Assembly: GCA_014323965.1 (NCBI GenBank)
Contig: JACONB010000115.1
Span: forward strand, 1-10,689
Direction: 5' to 3'
DNA: 10,689 bases
DNA from: Prochloron sp. SP5CPC1
Lineage (GTDB): Bacteria; Cyanobacteriota; Cyanobacteriia; Cyanobacteriales; Prochloraceae
Of the stretch, positions 1 to 5,998 are shown in pieces (positions within the stretch are counted from its first letter, which is position 1; every line of letters starts with the position of its first letter). The translations under genes were made by a program, and so were the position numbers. Below the pieces are notes generated by a model. That model worked only from the letters and a program-made list of their open reading frames with translations. It was not told where the DNA came from and searched no databases.

Positions 1-516
1 GGCATCATGGCAACTGCGACCAGGTCTGAAACCATAGGAATTGGACTCAAACATAGCCTCCCATTCGGGTTCTAGTGCATTCTTGACTATTGCCTGAGCG
101 ACTCTATCCCTTACGGGACGCCAAGGGCGGTTGCTTCGCAAAGGGATTCCGAGGGGACGTTTCTTGCCATTCGCTTTCGGAATGTATACCCGTCTGGCAG
201 GTTTTGCCTCAGGCATTCTCCAACTATTGAGCAGTGTACTACGCTGTGCTGGAGTTTCTATAACCTCCTTATCTACTCCAGCTGTGAACTTTCCGGTATT
301 AACCTGTGTGATTTGTTTGATGCTCAGTAATAGGTTCGCATGGCATCTTTTCATTAATTTCTGTAGACGCAATAGTTGCTTCCACAGTCCAAGCTTTCGG
401 GCACGGAATATACGACCGCGTAAGTTCCTAACAATCTTGTTAGTGCAGCGCCAATTAATATCGCCCCACTCTCTCAATTGTCCCTCTGGTCCATTTTCCA
501 GAATTGCTTCTGTCAT
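1..516 (-). CDS. Group II intron reverse transcriptase/maturase, N-terminal 172 residues (partial)
   Basis: This protein helps the intron RNA splice and copies it into new DNA sites. It starts at ATG 516, preceded by AAGGAAAAGTTAG as a possible ribosome site, and is open without a stop to the window edge. Visible parts are a basic N-terminus, the RT-0 region (NTGKFTAGVDKEV, about 73-85), RT-1 (RRVYIPKANGKKRPLGIP, 108-125) and the RT-2a motif SYGFRPGRSCHDA (160-172). The catalytic YADD motif, maturase (X) domain and any DNA-binding/endonuclease domains lie beyond the edge. Family members are usually some 500-600 residues long, so about two thirds is missing only because of the window. Between GIP and RDRVAQ, where relatives normally have about two residues, this protein has ten (LRSNRPWRPV), apparently from a repeat inserted in frame. 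Whether the enzyme is active cannot be told here. Confidence 0.93.
   Translation of the reverse strand, partial: MTEAILENGPEGQLREWGDINWRCTNKIVRNLRGRIFRARKLGLWKQLLRLQKLMKRCHANLLLSIKQITQVNTGKFTAGVDKEVIETPAQRSTLLNSWRMPEAKPARRVYIPKANGKKRPLGIPLRSNRPWRPVRDRVAQAIVKNALEPEWEAMFESNSYGFRPGRSCHDA
106..147 (-). repeat. In-frame small palindromic repeat inside the maturase gene
   Basis: A 42-bp stretch bounded by the perfect 7-bp inverted repeat ATCCCTT / AAGGGAT (106-112 and 141-147). It covers exactly 14 codons (residues 124-137) of the intron maturase. On the coding strand the core reads TTGCGAAGCAACCGCCCTTG followed by GCGTCCCGTA. This resembles short dispersed repeats I recall from cyanobacterial spacers; that resemblance is from memory. 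It coincides with the one place where the protein is about eight residues longer than expected for the family, which is why I read it as an insertion and not as native coding sequence. Confidence 0.6.
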
Positions 517-1234
517 CTAACTTTTCCTTCAGTTTGGTCCCTAGTTGTTTTCTATGTCCGTATAAGACCCAAGTGAAGTTTGCTATTCCTTTCGGTCAGA
601 GGCAAATTTTGAACCTCTATCTTCTCCATTACAGAGAAGCATTCGCTTTCTCACTCATCCTTTACCCTCCAAGGAGTTCCGTCTTTGTTACCTCAGACCT
701 ACTAGCGGTATCGACCTGCCGCTAGACCTTGTAGGGCTTATCCTGTTGTATTACTTAGTTTTTGTTAGTTGGTTAGGATGGTTCCTATCCCCCGGCAGAG
801 CTTTACTTTCCACCATCAAATAAGGATTAAGTATTTGATTCTGTCTGCCTGCCATTTTGGCTAGGGCGTGTCAAGGATAATTTCGCCCTTCATACATAAC
901 GAGGTTTAAACGGAGGGTTCAATCTTTATTCGATAATTACTACCTATTTCCTTCCTATTTCTCTGAATAACTTTGAGCTATCCTTCAATTTCGGGCAGGT
1001 CATCAAAGACTTGTGAACCTTTTACTTCGCTTTCGCTCATCCTTTCAACTATTTCCCTCTTGCTCCTGACCCTTAATCCCTAGGGCTTTGGCTACTTTCG
1101 GGGCGTGCATTCCAACTATTTCGTTACCTACTCAGTTGCCGCCAGACTCAGTGAGTCTTCTCCGTGAGGGCTAGGGGTGAAATCCCTAGGGGCCTGCTCA
1201 GGCCAGGCTTGGCATGAGCAGGGGTGTCCCGCAC
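517..1234 (-). ncRNA. Group II intron ribozyme RNA, domains I-III (and start of IV)
   Basis: This 718-nt stretch between the 5' splice site and the maturase start has no convincing protein frame on either strand; short frames here overlap structured RNA. It begins GTGCGGGACACCCC and is rich in short complementary blocks, as expected for a folded ribozyme. One stem-loop (779-740) carries a 7-nt sequence exactly complementary to the end of the 5' exon, the expected behaviour of EBS1. I did not fold the whole RNA, so domain borders are not assigned. Confidence 0.8.
740..779 (-). other. Candidate EBS1 stem-loop of the group II intron
   Basis: On the minus strand ATCCT (779-775) and AGGAT (744-740) form a 5-bp stem closing a 30-nt loop. 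Inside the loop, TAAGTAA (757-751) is the exact reverse complement of the last seven bases of the 5' exon (TTACTTA, 1241-1235). A loop-borne sequence pairing with the exon end is the definition of EBS1. It sits about 480 nt from the intron start, which is rather far but possible given the 718-nt RNA part. A 7-mer match by chance within 700 nt is about a 4% event, so this is good but not conclusive. Confidence 0.6.
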
Positions 1235-1241
1235 TAAGTAA
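1235..1241 (-). other. Candidate IBS1, end of 5' exon
   Basis: The last seven exon bases on the minus strand, TTACTTA, pair perfectly with TAAGTAA in the intron loop at 757-751. This supports placing the splice site between 1235 and 1234. I found no equally clear EBS2 partner for the adjacent exon sequence; GGTTCA in the intron can pair with TGAACT with one G-U pair, which is weak. Confidence 0.55.
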
Positions 1242-1446
1242 CCAGTTCAGGTCGCGCTAATCCGGTGTATTCCGCTACGTTGTTAGTGGCAAAAGGGAGA
1301 AACTCAGCCGCCGTATGGCGATCGCCGTCTGGCATTATAATTACTGCTGCTCCTGCTGCTTTTCCGGGATTACCTCGGGAGGCTCCATCGAAGAATAGTA
1401 TCGGTATAATATGGTCGCCAATCTCTTGCTTTTGCTTTTTCACCAT
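1235..1446 (-). CDS. RNase H-like protein, 5' exon interrupted by a group II intron
   Basis: This is the N-terminal part of an RNase HI-type protein (ribonuclease H fold, cleaving RNA in RNA-DNA hybrids). The conserved motif FFDGASRGNPGKAAGAAVII (about 18-37) includes the first catalytic Asp in DGASRGNPG, and NNVAEYTGL (54-62) includes the conserved Glu of the second active-site position. The remaining catalytic aspartates would be in the 3' exon, outside the window. Start is ATG 1446; an in-frame TAA lies eight codons upstream, so no longer start is available. After EYTGL the sequence reads ARPELVT, about one residue shorter than the usual GLxxGLELx pattern, so the end of the exon is slightly unusual. 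Unspliced, translation stops at a TAG formed by exon TA plus the intron's first G. Function depends on splicing and on the unseen 3' exon. Confidence 0.8.
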
Positions 1447-1578
1447 GAAGTTAATGGGTTTATCAGTTTACACTAGATAGCTCTAGAGTATCCCAAAAGT
1501 TAAAATTTTGTTGCGCTGTTAGGTTTTATCATCACCGTTAGGCTAGACTGAGGGTAGATTATAGCTAATTTAGGGTTC

Positions 1579-2244
1579 ATGTTATTTCACCCAGCTAACA
1601 TAGCTTACTGGATTTTCCTCGCCATTGGGGTTTTGTTGTTCCTCTTAGTCATTTTGTCTGGTGGGGGAGACGAAAACTTAGAACTGGAAGGGGATGTTGA
1701 CGCAGATATAGATACGGATGGAAATTTCCTGCCCCTGGAAATTTTAGGCTGGCTCGGTATTGGGAAAGCACCCCTAATTTTACTCTTAGCAATAGATTTT
1801 AGTACTTGGGGTGTGGTTGGTTGGCTGCTAAATGTTGTTATGGGCAATCTTACGGGAACTATTCCCCAACGGTTTATGGGTTTAGGGGGAGTGGTTTTTC
1901 TCTCTTCCCTGGGGTTGAGCCTGTTTCTGGGTAGTACTATTTCCCGACCTTTGGGGAAAATATTTGCGGATTTTGGGGAGGATACCAGCAGCGATCGCCT
2001 TCTGGGTTGTGTGGGTGTGGTAACCTCCAAGGAAGTCCCCTATCTCATTGAAGGTAAAATCGGCCAAGCCGATGTGTTGGATAATTCGCGTAATTTAGTC
2101 ACTATCACTATCTGTTTACCTCAATGGGCAAAAGTGGTGCCCCAGCGAGGAGAACAAGTTTTAATCATCGATCGCACTCAAAACGGCTACTTGGTTATTG
2201 CTAAAGATAGCACCGATGAGGAACTTTGGCTCGATAATTCTTAG
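1579..2244 (+). CDS. YqiJ/NfeD-type OB-fold membrane protein
   Basis: A 221-residue membrane protein of the kind encoded beside flotillins. Visible parts: a first membrane segment at about 8-27, an acidic loop (EGDVDADIDTDG, 37-48), two further hydrophobic segments at about 65-90 and 100-120, and a C-terminal globular part from about 140 (LLGCVGVVTS, then IGQADVLDN, then RGEQVLIIDRTQNGYLVI) that fits a small OB-fold beta barrel as in YqiJ/NfeD proteins. Such proteins are thought to sit in the membrane and work with their flotillin partner, which here follows 152 bp downstream on the same strand. The start ATG has only a weak upstream AGGG. The acidic loop contains DxDxDG, a pattern also used for Ca2+ binding, but acidic loops are common in this family and I do not claim metal binding. 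No YqiJ-specific catalytic motif is expected. Confidence 0.8.
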   Translation: MLFHPANIAYWIFLAIGVLLFLLVILSGGGDENLELEGDVDADIDTDGNFLPLEILGWLGIGKAPLILLLAIDFSTWGVVGWLLNVVMGNLTGTIPQRFMGLGGVVFLSSLGLSLFLGSTISRPLGKIFADFGEDTSSDRLLGCVGVVTSKEVPYLIEGKIGQADVLDNSRNLVTITICLPQWAKVVPQRGEQVLIIDRTQNGYLVIAKDSTDEELWLDNS

Positions 2245-2302
2245 GGTTAGGGTTCCGGTTCGGGCGAGATTCAAAAATAAACCACTGAACGCCGCAACAC
2301 AG

Positions 2303-2308
2303 AGGAGG
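2303..2308 (+). promoter_or_regulatory. Ribosome binding site for the upstream start (ATG 2319) of flotillin
   Basis: AGGAGG lies 10 nt before ATG 2319, which is in frame with the flotillin gene and would add 26 residues (MLFWLTFIQSLPTISYPPTK and six more). The spacing is longer than ideal. A second, stronger site precedes the internal ATG at 2397, so two translation products are possible. Confidence 0.45.
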
Positions 2309-2382
2309 TAATCATATCATGCTTTTTTGGCTAACTTTCATTCAATCTTTACCAACCATTTCATACCCCCCGACAAAAGTCC

Positions 2383-2391
2383 AGGAGGAGG
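2383..2391 (+). promoter_or_regulatory. Ribosome binding site for the preferred flotillin start (ATG 2397)
   Basis: AGGAGGAGG offers two overlapping Shine-Dalgarno registers, 5 and 8 nt before ATG 2397. It is the best ribosome site in the window and the main reason for preferring 2397 over 2319. Confidence 0.6.
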
Positions 2392-2396
2392 TTCCT

Positions 2397-4400
2397 ATGT
2401 CAAAACAAAATTTAGTCGCTCAAACTATTCAACCCGCTCCTATCCAACCCCAAGCCCAACTAGGAGGTATTTTTGAACTGGGTGGGGGGATTATTTTCTG
2501 GGCTGGTCTTATGGGTTCCCTGGTTTTTTTATTGCTCTTGAGTATTTGGGGGTATACCCGAGTTTATGTCATTACGCCCAATAACGAAGCTTTTGTCCGC
2601 ACGGGAGGAGTATTCACTAAAGACAAAACTGTTATTCTCAATGGGGGATGTATTGTTTTACCAGGATTTCATGAACTAACTCGGGTTCCTTTGCGGGAAA
2701 TCTCCATCGATGTGGTGCGCACTGGCAATCTGGCTGTTCGCACTCAAGACTATTTACGAGCTAATATGCGGGTGACATTTTATGTCTGTATCAACCCCAA
2801 TAAAGAAGATGTTTTAACTGCTGCTGCTCGTTTATCCAAACAAGGTAAAATTGCCCCCAACGATATTAAAGAGGCGTTGGAAAAACGGGCAGATGATGCT
2901 ATTCGAGCGGCGGCAAAGCGGAAAAGTTTAGCGGAAATCGATTCGGATAAATTAGGGTTTGCTGATGAAGTCTTGAATTTGATTCAACAAGACTTGAAGA
3001 AAGTGGGTTTAACGCTGAATAATATTGCCATCTCCGAGATAGAAGAGAGCGATACCTATGATGAGAATAACTTTTTCGATGCTCAGGGAGTGCGACTGCG
3101 AACGGAAACCATCCAACGTTCCATTAAACAAAAACTGGATGTGGAGCTGAAGACATTCCAGGAAAAGAAGGAGCTGGAATTAAGTACCAAGATAGCTGTG
3201 GAGCAGCAGGAATTGGCAGCAGAAAAGCAATCTCTCACTATTAGTCAACAGCAAGAAGAAGCAAAGCTGAATCAGGAGAAACAAGTCCAGTTTTTGCAGG
3301 CTTTGCAGGAAAGGGAAATTCAAGAAGCCAAGGATCAAGAAGCTGCTAAGATTGAAAGGAATCGCATTTTGCAGGAAAAAGCAGTTGAAGAGGAGAAAAT
3401 TCAGCAGCAACTAGCGGTGCAGGAAAGTAAAATCGCCGCAGATATTGCGTTAGAAGAGCGGAATAAGGAATTAAAGGTAGCCCAAATCTTGCAAAAGCAA
3501 GAAGCGGAAGTAGCAGAAATTACCAGGGAGAAAACCTTAGAAGAGGAGAAAATTCAGCAGCAGTTAGGGGTGCAGGAAAAGAAAATTGAGGCAGATATTG
3601 CTTTAGAAGAGCGAAATAAGGAGTTAAAGGTAGCCCAAACCTTGCAAAAACAAGAAGCAGAGGTAGCGGAAATTACCCGACAGAAAACCGTAGACGCTTC
3701 CCGTTTGAAAGCGCAGGTAGAAGTAGCAGCAGCAGAGCAAGAGTCCAAAGTAGCCCAACAGGTAGCAGCCATCGCTATTGTAGACAAAGAAAGGGAAAGG
3801 TTGGTAGCAGAAGCAGAAAGAGCGTCCGCTGAAGCTGCTGTAGCTACAGCAACGGAAATAGAAAAAGCAGAGCGCACCCAAAGGTTATCAATTATCGAAG
3901 CCCAACAGGAAGCAGAGCAGCGCAAAATTGCCGACCAAAATGTGGTTGAAATCGATGTTTTCCGTCGCCGACGCCAAGCGGAAATTGCTCGTCAAGCTGC
4001 TGAACTAGAAGCAGAATCTATTCGCACCCTGGCGGAAGCCAATCGTTTAAAAGAGTTGGCTGAAGCGGAAGGTAAAAAAGCCCTGATTCAGGCGGAGAAC
4101 GCCCTCAGCGACGCCAATCGGACTGTGGAGTTGTTAAAAACCATTTGGCCAGAACTGGCGGTAAATCTGCCGGAAATCGTCCAAGCCTTGGCCCCCCAAC
4201 CGGGAGTATTGGGAGATGTTCGCATTTATGCTTTTCCGGGAGCAAATGGCAATGGAACTACTAATACAGGCGATATTAGCAAGTTGCTTCTCTCTACTAG
4301 CGGTTTAACCTTGGTGAATACATTGCTCGAAGATGGGAAATTGGGGAAGGCCATCGCCCAGTTGAAAGAAGTGCTTCGTAGCGATACCACAGAGGTATAG
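2397..4400 (+). CDS. Flotillin (SPFH-domain) protein, YqiK-like
   Basis: A membrane scaffold protein of the flotillin/YqiK family, associated with membrane microdomains. From ATG 2397 it has 667 residues: a short polar N-terminus, one membrane segment at about 32-52 (IIFWAGLMGSLVFLLLLSIW), an SPFH/band-7 domain at about 54-215 (VYVITPNNEAFVRTGG to NNIAISEIEE), a very long Glu/Gln/Lys/Ala-rich coiled coil at about 235-590, and a C-terminal region (LLKTIWPELAVNLPEIVQAL onward) typical of flotillins. The coiled coil holds two adjacent 51-residue units (331-381 and 382-432) that are 45/51 identical. The OB-fold membrane protein lies directly upstream, the arrangement known from yqiJ-yqiK. An in-frame ATG at 2319 with its own AGGAGG would give 693 residues. 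I prefer 2397 because of the stronger ribosome site and because the added 26 residues lack flotillin features; the choice is uncertain. Confidence 0.92.
   Translation: MSKQNLVAQTIQPAPIQPQAQLGGIFELGGGIIFWAGLMGSLVFLLLLSIWGYTRVYVITPNNEAFVRTGGVFTKDKTVILNGGCIVLPGFHELTRVPLREISIDVVRTGNLAVRTQDYLRANMRVTFYVCINPNKEDVLTAAARLSKQGKIAPNDIKEALEKRADDAIRAAAKRKSLAEIDSDKLGFADEVLNLIQQDLKKVGLTLNNIAISEIEESDTYDENNFFDAQGVRLRTETIQRSIKQKLDVELKTFQEKKELELSTKIAVEQQELAAEKQSLTISQQQEEAKLNQEKQVQFLQALQEREIQEAKDQEAAKIERNRILQEKAVEEEKIQQQLAVQESKIAADIALEERNKELKVAQILQKQEAEVAEITREKTLEEEKIQQQLGVQEKKIEADIALEERNKELKVAQTLQKQEAEVAEITRQKTVDASRLKAQVEVAAAEQESKVAQQVAAIAIVDKERERLVAEAERASAEAAVATATEIEKAERTQRLSIIEAQQEAEQRKIADQNVVEIDVFRRRRQAEIARQAAELEAESIRTLAEANRLKELAEAEGKKALIQAENALSDANRTVELLKTIWPELAVNLPEIVQALAPQPGVLGDVRIYAFPGANGNGTTNTGDISKLLLSTSGLTLVNTLLEDGKLGKAIAQLKEVLRSDTTEV
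3387..3692 (+). repeat. Tandem 153-bp duplication inside the flotillin coiled coil
   Basis: Unit 1 is 3387-3539 and unit 2 is 3540-3692, directly adjacent and in frame. Each encodes EEEKIQQQL, VQE.KI, ADIALEERNKELKVAQ, LQKQEAEVAEITR and KT in that order. The proteins differ at 6 of 51 positions. The two DNA copies also share long identical stretches, which suggests a fairly recent duplication. The 51-residue length keeps the heptad register only approximately (7 x 7 + 2). Confidence 0.9.
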
Positions 4401-4407
4401 CGGTACC

Positions 4408-4458
4408 CTTGGCGTCTTGGCGTCTTGGGGTTTCGCGCAAAGGCGCAAAGCCGCAAAG
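4408..4458 (+). repeat. Two facing arrays of 8-bp repeats downstream of flotillin
   Basis: Three octamers CTTGGCGT, CTTGGCGT, CTTGGGGT (4408-4431) are followed after 3 bp by three octamers GCGCAAAG, GCGCAAAG, CCGCAAAG (4435-4458). The second type is nearly the reverse complement of the first (CTTTGCGC against CTTGGCGT), so the block forms an imperfect palindrome 8 bp downstream of the flotillin stop codon. Similar short tandem repeats are common in cyanobacterial spacers. It might act as a transcription end; the nearest T run (4492-4500) is about 35 bp away, too far for a classical terminator. Confidence 0.7.
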
Positions 4459-4509
4459 GAGGGAAGAGAGAGAGTTTCAGAAAAAACAAAATTTTTTTTT
4501 CCAAAGTAC

Positions 4510-4538
4510 TTGACAAAACCTCAATTACCTCTTAGGAT
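4510..4538 (+). promoter_or_regulatory. Candidate sigma-70 type promoter before truncated ktrB
   Basis: TTGACA (4510-4515, perfect -35) is followed by a 17-bp spacer and TAGGAT (4533-4538, 4 of 6 matches to TATAAT). Transcription would start near 4545, the very point where recognisable ktrB coding sequence begins. The transcript would therefore carry only about 39 nt before the first possible start codon (GTG 4584), with no Shine-Dalgarno sequence. Confidence 0.55.
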
Positions 4539-4583
4539 AGATAGAGATTTACAGCTACTTCTGCTGTCTGCGTTACCGGGTTA

Positions 4584-5762
4584 GTGGTAGTGGATACAGG
4601 AACCTATTACTCCTTCTGGGGGCAGCTGATCATTCTGCTGCTCATTCAATTAGGGGGTTTGGGCTACATGACTACTACCACCTTCCTCATGTTATTACTA
4701 GGAAGACGCTTCGATCTGAGGCAAAAATTCGCGATTCAGGAATCTTTTGTGAGCCCCTTCTTACAAGGAAGCCAAAACTTAGTCCGCTCCATTTTCGCTA
4801 CTACCCTCATTTTTGAAATTAGCGGCATATTCTTACTTCTGAAAGCCTTCACCCCAGACTATGGCTTAGACAAAAGCTTGTGGTTAGCTATTTTCCATAG
4901 TATTAGCGCTTGGAACAATGCTGGTTTTAGTTTATTTATCGATAGTTTAGTCTCCTATCAATCTTCCTGGAGGATAAATTTAGTCATTCCCGCTTTAGTT
5001 ATTTTTGGCGGTTTAGGCTACCAAGTAATTATAGAACTATATTTGTGGCTTGTCAACCGCTTGAAAGGGAAAAGAGCTCAATTTGCTTTTTCCCTCAACT
5101 TCAAAGTAGTCATGAGTACTACCATTTTACTCCTTGTGGTGGGAACTATTGCTTTTTTCTTCATGGAATTGCATAATAAAAAAACATTAGCAGCACTAGA
5201 TTGGCAGACAGAAATTTTAACTGCTTGGTTTCAGTCTATCACCACCAGAACAGCGGGGTTTAATAGTATCGATATAGGTAAAATGACCACAGCCGGGTTG
5301 TTTATCACCATGGGTTTGATGTTTATCGGAGCCAGTCCCAGCGGTACAGGAGGGGGAATTAAAACTACGACTTTTAGGATTTTAACCAGCTGCACAGTTT
5401 CCGTCTTGCAAGGGAAAGAAAATATAGTTATCTACCAGCGTAGAGTCCCGCAAACTATCTTGTTTAAAGCAGTTGCTTTGGTATGCGGTTCCATTGCTAC
5501 AATTACTATAGGGACGATTTTAATTACCTTAGCAGACGGAGATATGAATTTAATTCAAATTCTGTTTGAGGTCATATCCGCTTTTGCTACTGTAGGACTT
5601 TCTACCGGAATAACAGCTAGTCTTTCCTCCCTCTCCCACTTAGTTTTAATCTTTACCATGTACGCAGGTAGAGTGGGGGTATTACTCTTAATTGCCGCCA
5701 TTATCGGGGAGTCCAGTCCCAGTGTCATTCAATACCCAGAGGAAAATTTATTGGTAGGGTAG
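4584..5762 (+). CDS. ktrB: KtrB/TrkH-type K+ channel subunit, 5'-truncated (possibly a pseudogene)
   Basis: KtrB is the membrane pore of a (Na+-dependent) K+ uptake system gated by KtrA. Clear features are the pore-loop filters WNNAGF (about 110-115), TRTAGF (221-226) and AFATVGLSTG (333-342), the gating-loop motif GASPSGTGGGIKTTTF (249-264), and many membrane helices. The 5' end is defective. Family proteins begin with a membrane helix and then LFTATSAVCVTGL. Here the frame encodes FTATSAVCVTGL from about 4548, but an in-frame TAG at 4542-4544 lies just before it, and no ATG, GTG or TTG occurs until GTG 4584. A product starting at 4584 (392 residues) lacks the first helix and the first pore filter (VCVTG). 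No missing N-terminus is visible in any frame of 4401-4545. The rest has no stop or frameshift. Either this is a recent 5' deletion or the gene is dead or uses an unusual start. Confidence 0.85.
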   Translation: MVVDTGTYYSFWGQLIILLLIQLGGLGYMTTTTFLMLLLGRRFDLRQKFAIQESFVSPFLQGSQNLVRSIFATTLIFEISGIFLLLKAFTPDYGLDKSLWLAIFHSISAWNNAGFSLFIDSLVSYQSSWRINLVIPALVIFGGLGYQVIIELYLWLVNRLKGKRAQFAFSLNFKVVMSTTILLLVVGTIAFFFMELHNKKTLAALDWQTEILTAWFQSITTRTAGFNSIDIGKMTTAGLFITMGLMFIGASPSGTGGGIKTTTFRILTSCTVSVLQGKENIVIYQRRVPQTILFKAVALVCGSIATITIGTILITLADGDMNLIQILFEVISAFATVGLSTGITASLSSLSHLVLIFTMYAGRVGVLLLIAAIIGESSPSVIQYPEENLLVG

Positions 5763-5836
5763 GCAATGTTATATTAATTGAGAGTTAACAAAACAGCGGC
5801 AAATCTATTCATAGAACCCCTAACCTCGACCCGTAA

Positions 5837-5852
5837 GTCCTCCTTCGGGGAC
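5837..5852 (+). other. Small hairpin with UUCG-type loop between ktrB and ktrA
   Basis: GTCCTCCTTCGGGGAC folds with GTCC pairing GGAC and CC pairing GG inside, around a UUCG-like tip, with one unpaired base. It lies 75 bp after the ktrB stop codon and about 80 bp before the ktrA promoter. No T run follows, so a simple intrinsic terminator is not supported; it may be a processing or pause site, or part of a dispersed repeat. Confidence 0.35.
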
Positions 5853-5933
5853 TGGATATCACCACTTACTATGAAGGCGATCGCCAATTTAATCTTCTTA
5901 TTACTCTTACTAATAATTCATAAAGTGGACAAT

Positions 5934-5962
5934 TTGGCAAACATTTGGTACCCTGTTATAAT
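5934..5962 (+). promoter_or_regulatory. Strong candidate promoter for ktrA
   Basis: TTGGCA (5934-5939, 5 of 6 to TTGACA), a 17-bp spacer, then a perfect TATAAT (5957-5962). It ends 36 bp before the ktrA start codon, leaving a short leader with its own ribosome site (AAGAGG, 5987-5992). It means ktrA can be transcribed without the damaged ktrB upstream. Confidence 0.7.
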
Positions 5963-5998
5963 AAAAACACCATTATCCTTTAACAAAAGAGGTAAATA

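Larger units (their letters stand above)
1..1234 (-). mobile_element. Group II intron, 5' portion (continues past left edge)
   Basis: A self-splicing retroelement read on the minus strand. Its 5' end is placed at 1234, where the minus strand reads GTGCG, the group II 5' consensus, just after the last recognisable coding sequence of an RNase H-like gene. From there about 718 nt without a good reading frame (ribozyme domains I-III and the start of IV) lead to a reverse transcriptase/maturase ORF starting at 516. Domains V and VI, the branch-point A, the 3' end and the 3' exon would lie left of position 1 and are not visible. The intron is in the sense orientation of the host gene, so splicing could restore the transcript. 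No HIP1 palindrome occurs inside it, although five occur in the rest of the window, which fits a mobile origin. The 5' boundary rests on GTGCG plus an exon-intron pairing match. Confidence 0.9.

Noticed and set aside
131..725. Plus-strand open frames at 131-520 and 504-725
   Set aside because: They lie opposite the maturase gene and the intron RNA; the minus-strand frame matches a known protein family and these do not.
1265..1480. Plus-strand frame of 71 codons
   Set aside because: It is antisense to the RNase H-like exon, which has conserved catalytic motifs.
1447..1578. Divergent promoters between the RNase H-like gene and the YqiJ-like gene
   Set aside because: Several TATCAT or TAGATT-like hexamers exist, but none has a -35 at acceptable spacing.
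4480..4500. T run (4492-4500) as a rho-independent terminator of flotillin
   Set aside because: No stem lies directly before it; the nearest repeat hairpin is about 35 bp upstream.
4401..4545. Possible missing N-terminus of KtrB in another frame
   Set aside because: All three forward frames were read; none shows the expected hydrophobic helix, so a simple frameshift does not explain the truncation.
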